A program made the position numbers and the translations under genes. Under the pieces are notes generated by a model that saw only the letters and a list, made by a program, of their open reading frames with translations, had not been told where the DNA came from and made no database searches. Positions 44,984-55,371 of a stretch of 55,371 nt of DNA are shown here, piece after piece. Every line of letters begins with the position of its first letter. Positions within the stretch are counted from its first letter, which is position 1. This DNA comes from Phoronis australis (Eukaryota > Phoronida > Phoronidae): the NCBI GenBank assembly GCA_002633005.1, contig NMRA01000388.1, positions 374,128-429,498 of the forward strand, given 5' to 3'.

Positions 44984-47160
44984 GCTATCACAAAGAACGG
45001 TTAGCGCAGAAACTGTCTTTAAATGAGATTTATCGTTCAAGATGTTATATGAATTATGTCACGCAAGCGATTAGTCACCCTGCCACGCCATTGTGTAGCT
45101 GTCTTTGAAGGAAAGATTAACTAATGGACGGGAAAATATCTCTAATTGGTAAAAGTAACGTCTGCAATCGTTGCTGCCATCCAGTGATAGAAAATCGATA
45201 GTTTGGACGGATCTAATGGAGATAATTCTTCATCTTGTGGTGATTGTACATCGACTTGGTGAAGGTGAAGGAGTAGGCCTATAATTGAACGTGCAATTAA
45301 ACAGATCTCGAAGTTGCGAAGGATTCGTTGTGAAAGACAAAAATTGATTTCATTTGTGAAAGAAAGTCATATTGTGGGACCAGGATTATGTAATATTTTG
45401 CACTTGTTAAAGGGACATCGTCTTTGTCACAACCATAAACTTTGGGGGATTATTGTTGGCTAGAGTAGACTTCTTGAAGTTTTCGCTTTGGTCAGAGCTA
45501 TGAAACAACAAAAATTGTTGTTTTGTGATTTCATTAGAGCGTTCGGCTGCTACTGAGTAGTTAGTGAGTTCAGTTCCGCCTTATTGCTATTTTCTGTAAA
45601 ATTGCTTTTTTGTCCCTTTAAGTACTGTCTCAAATTTCGTCTTGCTAATTGCAGCGAAGAGCCGAGTCTACTCTAAAGGCGATGGTTTATTTTCTTCGCG
45701 AGCATTTTCGCGCTGAGGGTGGCACATGTCTTTGTAAAGCTCGTAGCCATATGATGCATGTAGCAGGATATTCACGTAAGAATGCCCACTTGCCTTAGGG
45801 TGGGTCATTTACAAACATCTGGGCCCTCACCGTACATTTATTTATAAACTTCATTTCAGCTATATGCTGCCATCGATCAACGGTAACACATGGGGATTTC
45901 TAAAATGATTAGAATTAACCTGAGAAACAGATCACCGAACTGAAAACTACGCGTTTGAAAACAAAAGAAGAACACTCCTATTCCAGCTCGTTTTTATTGA
46001 CAAAGCCAATGACAGATGTTTAACTGTAAGGATAGGATTCCCTTGATTACGTGGCAACTTAGTACCAAAGTACATTTTTTTCGCGCCGTCACGTCAATCA
46101 CTTAAAGTGATATTCTTTACGGCTGGTGCTTGGCCGTTTTCACGTATGAAAAGTCAAAGTCCACCACATGTACGGTTAAACATGACGTCTTGGCGGTGAT
46201 GAATTATTGAATTTCGATATTTCACACGAATGTGTTATTCCTGGTCATTAAGTCTAGAAAAAAAAATATTTACTCAGTTCTCAGCGAAATTTGCAAATAA
46301 CGTCCGCGACATTTTTTAGGGCGTTTAGCTATACTGCATGTGTTGCGTTACTAGTGTAACATTGTTCTCGTAGTCCACGAAAGATGATGTGGTTAGCATT
46401 ATTCACGAAAAGATGACGAAAACAACAAATTATGGATTCAGGTCTCATAAGCTTAAACGCCTCGGAATCAATAATTGATCGGCCCCTCATGGCTGGTCTT
46501 TTTCAAAGGTCTATGCACCTCTGCCCGATCTATTTGTTTACATTCTCGGTACGCTGTGCAGTAGGACACTGTTTTCTAACAAAACATTTGGTAAAAGGAA
46601 GTTACATTGAAACGATATGTTATGGCCACGCTATATTGAGTAGCTAAGAGATAAACAAGTGTTAATTATTCATAGGTAAGAGTCCTGTGTATTTCTTCCA
46701 CAAAACTAGTTTACTGTTGGTTAATGTTTTGGTGCCATTGTAAATATACTGTTTTATTTATAGACTACCCTGTAGTTTTCACGGTGTGTGACTACGTGAC
46801 AAGTGACGGAGGAAAATGACATGAGTTAAAAAGGTACAATCGACGCAAATGTCACTGTTTCTCATACTATACCCGCCCCCCTCATCTATGTCAGTGAATC
46901 CGTCCTCTGTCGTGTACCAACTTTTATTCAATGGGACAGGTCTGTTATAGTCACACTTTCAGAAGTCCCTCTCGAGGTAGAAAAACACTTTGTACGATTG
47001 GCCTATTTTCCCCGAGGGTCGCTTGACACGCAACTGAGTAGTCAAGTGAAAAACGATTCATTCAGTTATGTCTCGTCACCCATAACTCTAAGGTTATGTA
47101 GGATATTGTCGACTGTGACCGTTTTATCTACAAAAAAACTATAGGTTTTAACTCGTCAAA
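44984..47160. other. 3' flank and spacer
   Basis: An ATTAAA near 45295 could end the preceding transcript. Nothing else was recognised. Confidence 0.35.
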
Positions 47161-47164
47161 ACAT

Positions 47165-47305
47165 GGGCAGGCGGAGGAGCACTGAAAAAAGTGGGGGGCT
47201 AGAGCCTCCCATTCCTCTATGGTGCGCGCCGCCATGGGCGGCGCAGCACTGAAATAAGTGGTGGGGCTATAGCCTCATAGCCCCCTTTGGTGCGCCGCCC
47301 ATGAA
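47165..47305. repeat. GC-rich repeat, inverted relative of the 39.5-kb copy
   Basis: Direct subunits GCACTGAAAAAAGTGGGG and GCACTGAAATAAGTGGTGG, each followed by GGGGCTA(T/G)AGCCTC-like sequence, plus GCGCCGCC/GGCGGCGC arms at the centre. The family matches 39470-39600 in opposite orientation. Confidence 0.65.
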
Positions 47306-49139
47306 AAAGTATATATTTTCTGAAAGGGCTGTACTTCGGGAGCAAGTTTTCGGTTATACAGAATTGGTTAAACCCACGACACTTTTCATTGTTCACAGTC
47401 TATATTCCGTTACGATCATATCTTCGGAACAAAACTACTCTCAACTGAACATAGGTAAAGTAACTGACCTAGCGACATAATTAAAAGACACACGAAATTT
47501 TCTGAAAGCAGAAATTACGTAGAATTTGATTGTTGTCTCTAAACCAAATTACCACAAATAATGCTTTTCAGTAAAATTTAGCAAAAAAAAAGAAAATGTA
47601 AATTCATAACAAAACATCAAGATCAATTACTGACCAAATTTCACAATATAGATGTTTAAGACAAATTATCACAAACGCAACTACAGTTTTATAATTAATA
47701 ATTCGTTTTCGCTTTAGGCAACTTTAATTTTTTTACATCATGTAAGTCCTATTCTTTGATACTCCCTCATGCAAAAGTTGGATATTATAAAAACAATTCC
47801 CTAACAGCATTTTGGAGAGCAATGACTAAGCATAACGTGTGAAAATTAATTGATAATTCATTCAATCATTTCAGAGACATGTACGTGTTCCAAATCTGGC
47901 CAAATTGAACATTTTTTCTAGGGTCCTGTATTACCTTGGGAACGAGAGATTGTTACCATAGTTTGTATGGTACATCCGCAAATCTTCTCTTTGTGCGCAA
48001 CTACTCAAGTTCTGCTACGTTAACTAAGAGGATTGAAACCACCGTTTCAAAAAATTGCTCACGTAGTGTTTCAGCACATACCATCGGCAGTTTGCAATTC
48101 GACTATATTTAATGAATTCGACTCCGTTCTTGATTTTCACCCATCCATGAATGGATTGCTTCATCGTCGACATTTTGCGATTCGAAAGCATTTTCTTAAA
48201 TTTTGGCCCGTTCTCAGTGATTCTTACCAAGGACCACTAAAAATGCTCTAAAGTTTGTATATAACTCCTCCTACATTATTCATATTTCGACCAACTTTCA
48301 AACAAGCATGCTTAAGAAGTGTCGTTTGTAGCACACATTCTCTTAACCGAATTTTAAGGCATTTTGGCTTGTTTCTGTTTTATGGATCCAGGCAAATAAT
48401 ACGCGGCGCAACTCCTATATTTCACAATTTCAACCAAAAATTCAACAGGAATGTTTACGAGGCGCCACAGCGCGAATAGACGGTATTTTGTGATTCGACT
48501 CTATTTTCTTGATCTTTTCTCAGTATCCACGAATCGGGGTAGGGAAATATAACGCTCCTCTGTTCTCAACTCTTACAGACAAGCACGTGTGTTCACGAAG
48601 CTGTGCCCTTTCAGTTGTTTCAGTCGAACTGTCGAAGCGGAAATGATTGGTGTTACAGGATTAGACCGTATTTTCCTGAATTATATCCCGTTCTCAATTT
48701 TCCAGCTTCCATGTAGGGTTCTCAATGCCGAGTGCAACCCTTCACGACTAAGTTTGTTTGCGGTTTGAACAAAAAAACAGCAGCATTTTTGACGCTCGAC
48801 AATATTTTGCTATGAAGATTCCATGTGAGCTAACCAGTCTGGTAGAGGCTACCTTCACATTTATTTGTTATTATTCTATTAACAATGATTTATTCTAAGT
48901 ATCGTATAAACAGTATAATACCAAGGCAAATGTACAGTGCAGCCCATTTACTACGACCTACCATAGGACTGTTAGTAGGGGGCCTGGAGAGTGAGCCCAT
49001 TATGGTTGTGTCATTACTGGGAGGGCATCAACGTCTAAAAGATTCTGATCATTCTGTAGAGTGTATCAATCTACGTCCTTGCCTGGAATAGTCAGCCGCC
49101 AAACTCAGCAATTTTATGTTAGTGATGACAAAGTCGTGA
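47306..49139. other. Spacer, partly degenerate tandem sequence
   Basis: Between about 48090 and 48830, phrases such as CCCGTTCTCA and ATTCGACT recur at uneven spacing, suggesting an old tandem repeat. Open frames over 48024-48479 on both strands derive from it. No gene was recognised. Confidence 0.35.
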
Positions 49140-49500
49140 CAGAAGCAGGCAACAATGCTCAAAGAAGTTATAATGACCCTCTCTTGAAACGCAGGGTCTT
49201 GCCAAGATGAAATAGGCACCTTTGCCATGGTAACCAGTCAACATCAGCAACTTTACGTCAGAAGCAGGAAACCTAGCCAAAAGTATTTGGGTTGACTCAT
49301 TGTTGAAATTTAGAGGTGCCGTTAAGCTGAATTGTTTATCGTTACCATGGTAACCAGGTATCTTCACAATCAATACCACCAACTTTAGGCTTGACGTTAA
49401 AAGGCATGCAACCATGTTCACATCATTTTAGTGCCCCTCCCTAAAATACAGGGCAGCTGCCAAGCTTGGACGTGCATCGTTGCCATGATAACCAAGTATT
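49140..49500. repeat. Tandem repeat with one X-box-like palindrome per unit
   Basis: Three diverged units about 120-138 bp apart. Each ends in TTTGCCATGGTAACC (49221), GTTACCATGGTAACC (49341) or GTTGCCATGATAACC (49479). The second contains a perfect palindrome, GTTACCATGGTAAC, that fits the RFX X-box consensus GTNRCC-(N)-RGYAAC. The minus-strand open frame across it repeats the phrase GYHG and is a by-product. Confidence 0.75.
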
Positions 49501-52500
49501 TTGGAATAGCAATAGTATAGGAAGACGACACATACCAACGAAAATTTAAAGACTAAAGACGGCCTATAACAAACACTGATTGTTCTACCATAGACATACC
49601 ATAGAAAAGTAGGAAACTTAAGCAACTCGTAGCCAAACACTCCAAAGCTGGACCAATTTTTAAATTAAAATCACACTAATCAGCGGCTTTCCTGGAAGCA
49701 GACATCCATGAAGTTGTTCTCTGTGTGTGACAATGCCTTCCACTGGGCTAGTGTAAAACACATTGCCACACATTAACCAACGAGGTTCCTCAATTTCATG
49801 TAGACCGGACGGACGAAAAATGTGACGTGTAGCGCAGTGGAATCATGGTCAATAAAAGAACAATCCTAAGGACAAATCTCGAATACTGAACTCGACAACA
49901 GTATAGCGTATTCAGATAGCGTTTGTTGAGATCCATTAACATACCGAATTTCAGGCAGATTTATCAAAGGACGATTGAGGTAATCGAAAAATGTTGAATA
50001 ACTAGAGAACGATAGGTCATGGCGCGAAACATGCCGCACTCCTAGACAAGATATATCTACATGTAAAATTGGGAAAAGCCTGTCAAAGGGCCATAGTACC
50101 TACAGCTCAGCAAAACGAAAATTCGAAATATTACGGCGTTCTCCGTTGACCCCAACTTGTTCGATCGGATGGAAAATGACGTTGACTGGCGTCTTACACC
50201 CGTGATTGGTATTTATGGTTGGAAGGCCAGCTCTCTTTTGTTCCATAATTGCTCTAATCAGACAGGATCCTATCCACAACCTGACTGGACAGTGCTTTTA
50301 AAAATAAAAGTTATAAACTGTTTGAACACAAATCAATAACAATTCTCATATCGTCGTCAAATACTGATCGTGTTTAGTTTTTGAATCACCAAAATCGCCC
50401 AACTACAACCGAAGTTATCTATTCTATGCGAACGCTTACCAAATTCATTGGGTTTGACTGTATTCATACGCGGTCGGTAATAAGGTGCAAATTACACTAT
50501 ATTTTTCCTAACGTCTTCATCCATAATACAAATACACAATACGTATGCTTATTCCAATACGCTGTTTAAGCATAATATGCTACTTTAACAAAGATATTAC
50601 GCCTGGTTACGCGCATTACAATCGTGGTCAAATTCATTACAAAGCTAAGGTCACGTGGTTCCTATACGCTACGATTTTCGCGCGCAGAGTTAGCCCGATT
50701 TCTCCAAAGCGTGAAGACAATGATAATCGTTCTCATCCAGACCTCAGATACATTAACAAGAGCAATGCAGAGCGTTGGTATGCGCCCAACGTACGTGAGC
50801 ATCGCATATTGCACAAATACAAAGGAAGATTACTATAAAACACTAAATGGACCCATGCCAGTAAACTTAACATGGCCTGTAAGGGGTGCAAAGCACTGAA
50901 GTAAGCAATGCTGTCCTCAATAGTAACATAACTGAATGCCAAGGCCGTAAAAAAATTAAAACTGGCACTGGAGACACAGTGGTAGATTAATGAATGTTAA
51001 GCCTTTTTGTACAATACTTAAAAAAAACTTGAGTTTCACAGAACAGAAAAGTACATATCTACAAAAATTGGAAATATTCTAATTTTAAAAAAACATGGAC
51101 ACTCACGCATGTTTTATTTATTGATTAACCTATAAGTCTGTAAGTCTTGGGAGGCGCCATTGTTGGGTGTGCTTGGGTAAGAAACCTAACAACTTGTATT
51201 ATAAATATAAAAATGACTTCTATGATAACCTAATTGCTAAACGGTTGGAAAACGCGTTTTTGTTGAATAAATGTTTGTACATTCTGTAGCAGTTGTGGAC
51301 GTCACATTAGGTTCCAACCATAAAATACTGAAATCATTATTTTGAAATAGTTGTCAAAGTATAGAACATCACCACTGGGTAAGATTGTGGATTAGTTTTT
51401 AACATAGATTATACTGATCACAGATCACATCAGTCAAAAATACTAAAAGACTTATCAATGTATATGATAATTTGATCATAGCAAAGTAAGTTATGAATTC
51501 CAGTGATGACTATGATAATTATAATATCTATATTAAATGTACGTAAAATAAAAAGATTGGAAAACATATAATATGGATGCAAAAATATATTGTAACAGAA
51601 TTAATTTAAAAATGAATGAAAATAAAAAGTTGCAAAACACTTAAATAATAAATGCAGTTCAAAATACCGTTTCTTTTATTTTTACGAATTTAGAACATAA
51701 TGCAGGCCTCCCAACAGCTTTCCACAAAAAGTAGGACAGTCAATTCACAAAAAGTAGTTAAACAGGAAAATAATTAGAAACAATTGAAGCAACTGAAGTG
51801 GTTGGTACTCATCTTTAGTACGAGGAGTGTCATTAGGCTTCCAAATCTAAGGTGATGCAGCCAAAATAGAAAAATGTGTCTCAAGTTTGTACCCCATTTC
51901 GTTATGTATTAACAGGGCTCAATACATGATCCAGTTTTATACCTCATCTGGAAAAACTCTGTAACAAATTATGAATACCCTATCCACTATCTGGCGACTT
52001 TTAAAAAATCACGTCTGAGTATTCATACCATGCAGAGAATTATTAGACCAAAACTTACATCAAACAAAGATATAGTAGATCTCTCAAACAATTTTTATAA
52101 TTACTAAAACAATCTAAACGAACATCACTAATTTTTACTACATGACGGCGTTTTCCCATTCAGTGATTTTACCAGACGTAGAAGGTTGTGAGCGTGTGAT
52201 AATATTTAGCTTCTTTGTTAACTGCCAAACACAGCCTTTCGTCTGGCAAGACAACAAGCAGGCTAGATACAATTTTATTGGAGATTAGAGCAATTATCGA
52301 ACAAATGAGAGCTGGTCATGTGAAGATTCTCGCTTACATGTACACTGGTCACCACACAGATTCCCTAAGCCCCAGACAACTTTTACGATGCCTATTCAGC
52401 ACGCCCTTTGTATTGATGTAGATCTGAGCAAATGAAGTGGAAAGGTAATAGCGAGCACTACTGCCTCAACAATGATGGTTGTTGTTAGAACCCTCAATTT

Positions 52501-53849
52501 GGTTTTCTCTGACATTTGCAGAGTTACAGTCTGCAACTCTGGAGAGTAGTTTTAACTCGGTACATTATAAATATTACAAAATGACTAAAAAGGTTAACTT
52601 GTGTTTATCTTCACAAAGGGCCACTTCCCAAAGGAACGATATGTTTCATATTGGTTTTTGTTATTTAATTTTTAATGCTTCTGCCCACTGGTTAGTTCAT
52701 TGTGAGCTCATCCCTGAACTTTCCACATTACAGATACGCTAAACATTTCACGTGTCATTAAAGTTTAATCTTCCAGGCCCATAGCCAGCTGTTCGTGGCT
52801 CCATGTTCCCTGGACGGGTCCGATGTTCCAGGCCCGCAGCCAGTTATTCGCGATTGTTATATTCTTCTCTTCGTACACTGCTTCCCACTAGCGACAATTT
52901 TCACTCCCCGGGTCATCAGTCGACCACGTCATAGATTTTTCAGACTAGAATCTATGGGAAAATTTTGTTCTGGCTCAATTGAAGCTAGCAAACGTAGACA
53001 AAATTATTCCGAGCGGCTAAGCAGTCACGCCTAGTCGGAGTTTGCCGCAAGAAATCGTATTATAATAACATGTCTAACTATTGCAGTCATTCAATTTCTT
53101 ATTACCGCAAACATCTACGCATAGTACGCGTCTACAACCTTGGCAAGTGACTACTGCTCTACTAAGCGACCCCTTTACGTTTTGACATTGGTGATATCTG
53201 GTAACGCCAGTTTGACCGACAGTGTGCGAAAAACAAAATTTTTCATGCATTTTTTTATTCAAGATGACACACAAACATCCATTATAACGTATTGTCAACC
53301 TGTGAATTCCGAAATCGAGAGGCACTGAGCAGATAACTCTCTGAGGCACACTGTTGTCTCCAAACAACCTCGGTCACCCAGTAATAAAACGTTTTCCAGA
53401 AAACCAGGAAATCTGGGGAATTTCATCAAAATAGGGGGAATTTGACACCTAAGCGTGAAGTACGAGAATTCTTAAAAATCCGAGAGCTTCCCACCCAATT
53501 CAATTTGAGAGGGTTGGCAAAACCAGCATCACATTTCTCTGGCTTGATTTTTTCGAATACATGTTTTATCTTGTCCACTGCAGTAGGAAAAGTGCGGCAA
53601 ATAAGACATCGAAGAAAGTGGAGGAACTGAAGCTGGCCTGGTTCTTAAAGTTTGCGAACATGGGAAGAAAATAAAGTGACAAAGAGTCCAAGTATTATAT
53701 TTTGAAGAAAATCCATCGCTTGGGAAACTAATTTTTTTACTCTTAACATAATTCACATTGCCAAATCATCGTTTCGGAGACCGTCGTTGCACTCACTCAT
53801 CCTTATCATCAATTTTCATCTCTAATAATTCGAACACTTGATTTTTTCT
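49501..53849. other. Long AT-rich spacer
   Basis: About 4.3 kb; 51000-52150 is very AT-rich. Open frames (for example 50545-50899, 52479-52742 and 53074-53367) have no family features. No RNA gene was recognised. Confidence 0.4.
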
Positions 53850-54610
53850 GGTCCTTTTTGTTTTATTTTTTATTTATTTTTCTTTTTTTCTTTCTCTAAT
53901 TGTCTGTTTTTTAACATTATTTTGCGATAATAATAAAAACACAGCACAAAGACATAAATCCCCAATGACACATCACAAGCACATACATTTCATTGAAAAC
54001 TCAATTTCACAAACCAAAAAACCAAACGTATTATTCTCATCTGTATTACTTTTTAAAGAGTCAAAAAACAGACCATCTTCGGAAAAAAGGTCTCCTAATC
54101 AATGTGAAATGAATTTCTATTTCTTTTTTGAAAAGTGTTATAGATGGAGGTTTTACTTCCAGTTTTCTACAATATATAATGCTTTTTGGCCAAAATAGTA
54201 AGATTCAACAGTTCACTCGCTTTTCCAGTTTTACCAAATTTAATAGTTTGAAAATCTGTCGATATAGCGTTTTTTTGCGTTGATATAATATTCAGCTAGT
54301 CTTTTCCAAAAAGGCTTAACAAAAGTGCAACCCCAAAATAAATGTTCTAAACTTTCAGGTTCATTCGTACAAAAGAAACATCGGTCAGTTGGAGAAATAC
54401 CAATTCGAATTAAAATGCGATTTGTTGCTAAAATTATGTCTACAATTCCCATTTGAAACCAAATGAGTCTAAAATTTGAAGTACAAAAAAATAGAAGTTT
54501 CATTCCTTACTTGATCTTGAAAAGCTTAAAGTATTTCCGTTGGTGCTTGAAACAAAGTTGTCAGAAAAATATCATAAATATCACGTACCCTTCGATTTTT
54601 CCCAAAAAGT
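53850..54610 (-). mobile_element. L1/Tx1-like LINE remnant, 3' part
   Basis: The minus-strand frame at 54503-54240 reads FRLIWFQMGIVDIILATNRI, then CFFCTNEPESLEHLFWGC and FWKRLAEYY. The pattern ILATN...I...CxFC...E(S/T)LEHLFWxC is the zf-RVT cysteine-rich region at the C-terminus of L1/Tx1-type reverse transcriptases. Upstream on the minus strand, about 54610-54530, GKNRRVRDIYDIFLTTLF fits the preceding segment but is separated by a stop. An A-rich, AATAAA-containing tract (53850-53900 read on minus) marks the 3' tail. The element is inactive. Sequence up to about 55120 may belong to it but is too broken to assign. Confidence 0.75.
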
Positions 54611-55371
54611 TGCCAAAAAGTTGTGGGATAACTAGTTGAGACACTTTTGCACTTGATAACGATATACTTTTGAAAGTTAATTTCAAGCAATTTTCAGTTC
54701 GCAATAGAGTATGGAACCAAACTCAAATGTTGAAACAAACACATCCTTCCAAAAAGGATTCGCTGTGGATTGGGTTAACATTTTAAAAAAGAAGTTTCCT
54801 CCATTGAACATCTTTTTAGAGTCAAATTGGACATGAATTTCGCAAAATATCTATCCAGGACGAGTTATTTTGTCCATATATAATTTTTTTAACCATATCA
54901 TTACTTCAAGAGCTTCAATAACGGAAACTAAATGAAAACACTTGACTTTCCTATCTAAAAGTTCGTACGGTTAATTTTGTCCCTATTAATTGGTATACGA
55001 AGCTCTCAAGGGAGAAACAGTTCCTACAATAGCGCAAGAACTGTTAGAGAAAACACCATACGTAAGGTTTCATTGAAACCCATCAATCGGTTCTCTGGAT
55101 GCCATCCAGAAACACTGTTCCCATACAACACTTGAAAAGCTCCTTGTCACAATGTTGCAGTGGACAAAAACAACCCGAATCCGGTGCATTGTCTGCGTCA
55201 ATTGTTTTTTTTAGATATCTTCTAGAATTGCTCTTTTGACAAACAACACATCATGTGAAACCCCTTGATAACAAAATGACCACTAGAAGGTGCTGCAGGA
55301 TTCAAATCCCCCGCAAAAATTAATGGTGGTGGCGTATTGACATCTGGTATCACACCACTGTGCCAAGTTTC
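54611..55371. other. Right edge, probably decayed LINE and spacer
   Basis: No open frame of note. Minus-strand phrases near 54650-54780 could be older LINE sequence with several stops. Nothing else was recognised. Confidence 0.3.

Noticed and set aside
48090-49500. CRISPR-like array
   Set aside because: Units are long, diverged and unevenly spaced, without uniform spacers, and the window is clearly animal nuclear DNA.

Overview
This is a nuclear genome fragment from an invertebrate animal. It has spliced genes with GT-AG introns, a metazoan ribosomal protein gene, sparse coding, AT-rich spacers and many old transposon pieces. The sequence does not fix the phylum. Amphioxus, acorn worm or a lophotrochozoan would all fit, because each is known for unusual TIR and TPR domain combinations. 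There is one 764-base assembly gap (25350-26113) and two single ambiguous bases (6879 and 38122).

Layout. 1-2055 is a duplicated repeat block. 3744-5771 (+) is an uninterrupted 675-residue gene that joins TPR-type helical repeats, an animal-type TIR domain and three C-terminal membrane segments; it is the most unusual gene here. 6786-7475 holds retroelement scraps on the minus strand. 11446-13814 is a hAT-like DNA transposon with matching ends and a broken transposase relic. 18759-19004 is a LINE 3' fragment. 22240-29881 (+) is a six-exon HTATIP2/TIP30-type oxidoreductase gene; its first exon adds a membrane anchor, and a second start codon lies one base inside exon 2. Its fourth intron carries a 5'-truncated LINE flanked by a perfect 11-bp target duplication, and the assembly gap lies inside that LINE. 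31020-31130 looks like the last exon of an unrecognised gene. 32002-33165 is a tandem array with a unit of about 443 bp. 34031-36335 (-) is the gene for ribosomal protein L32. Next come a 104-bp-arm foldback (36885-37182) and a 724-bp Mutator-like MITE with a perfect 9-bp target duplication (37449-38172). 38313-38506 is another candidate terminal exon. 43934-44983 (+) encodes an unrecognised, mostly disordered 349-residue protein with a PP1-docking-like KRVHF motif. 49140-49500 is a tandem repeat in which each unit carries an RFX X-box-like palindrome. The right end (53850-54610, minus) is an L1/Tx1-like LINE remnant.

How the genes relate. There is no operon-like or shared-pathway logic. L32 and HTATIP2 are conserved housekeeping or metabolic genes, whereas the TPR-TIR-membrane gene looks like innate immunity or cell-death machinery in a repeat-rich neighbourhood. 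Two genes (TPR-TIR and L32) have a canonical AATAAA at, or five bases from, the stop codon, which implies very short 3' UTRs.
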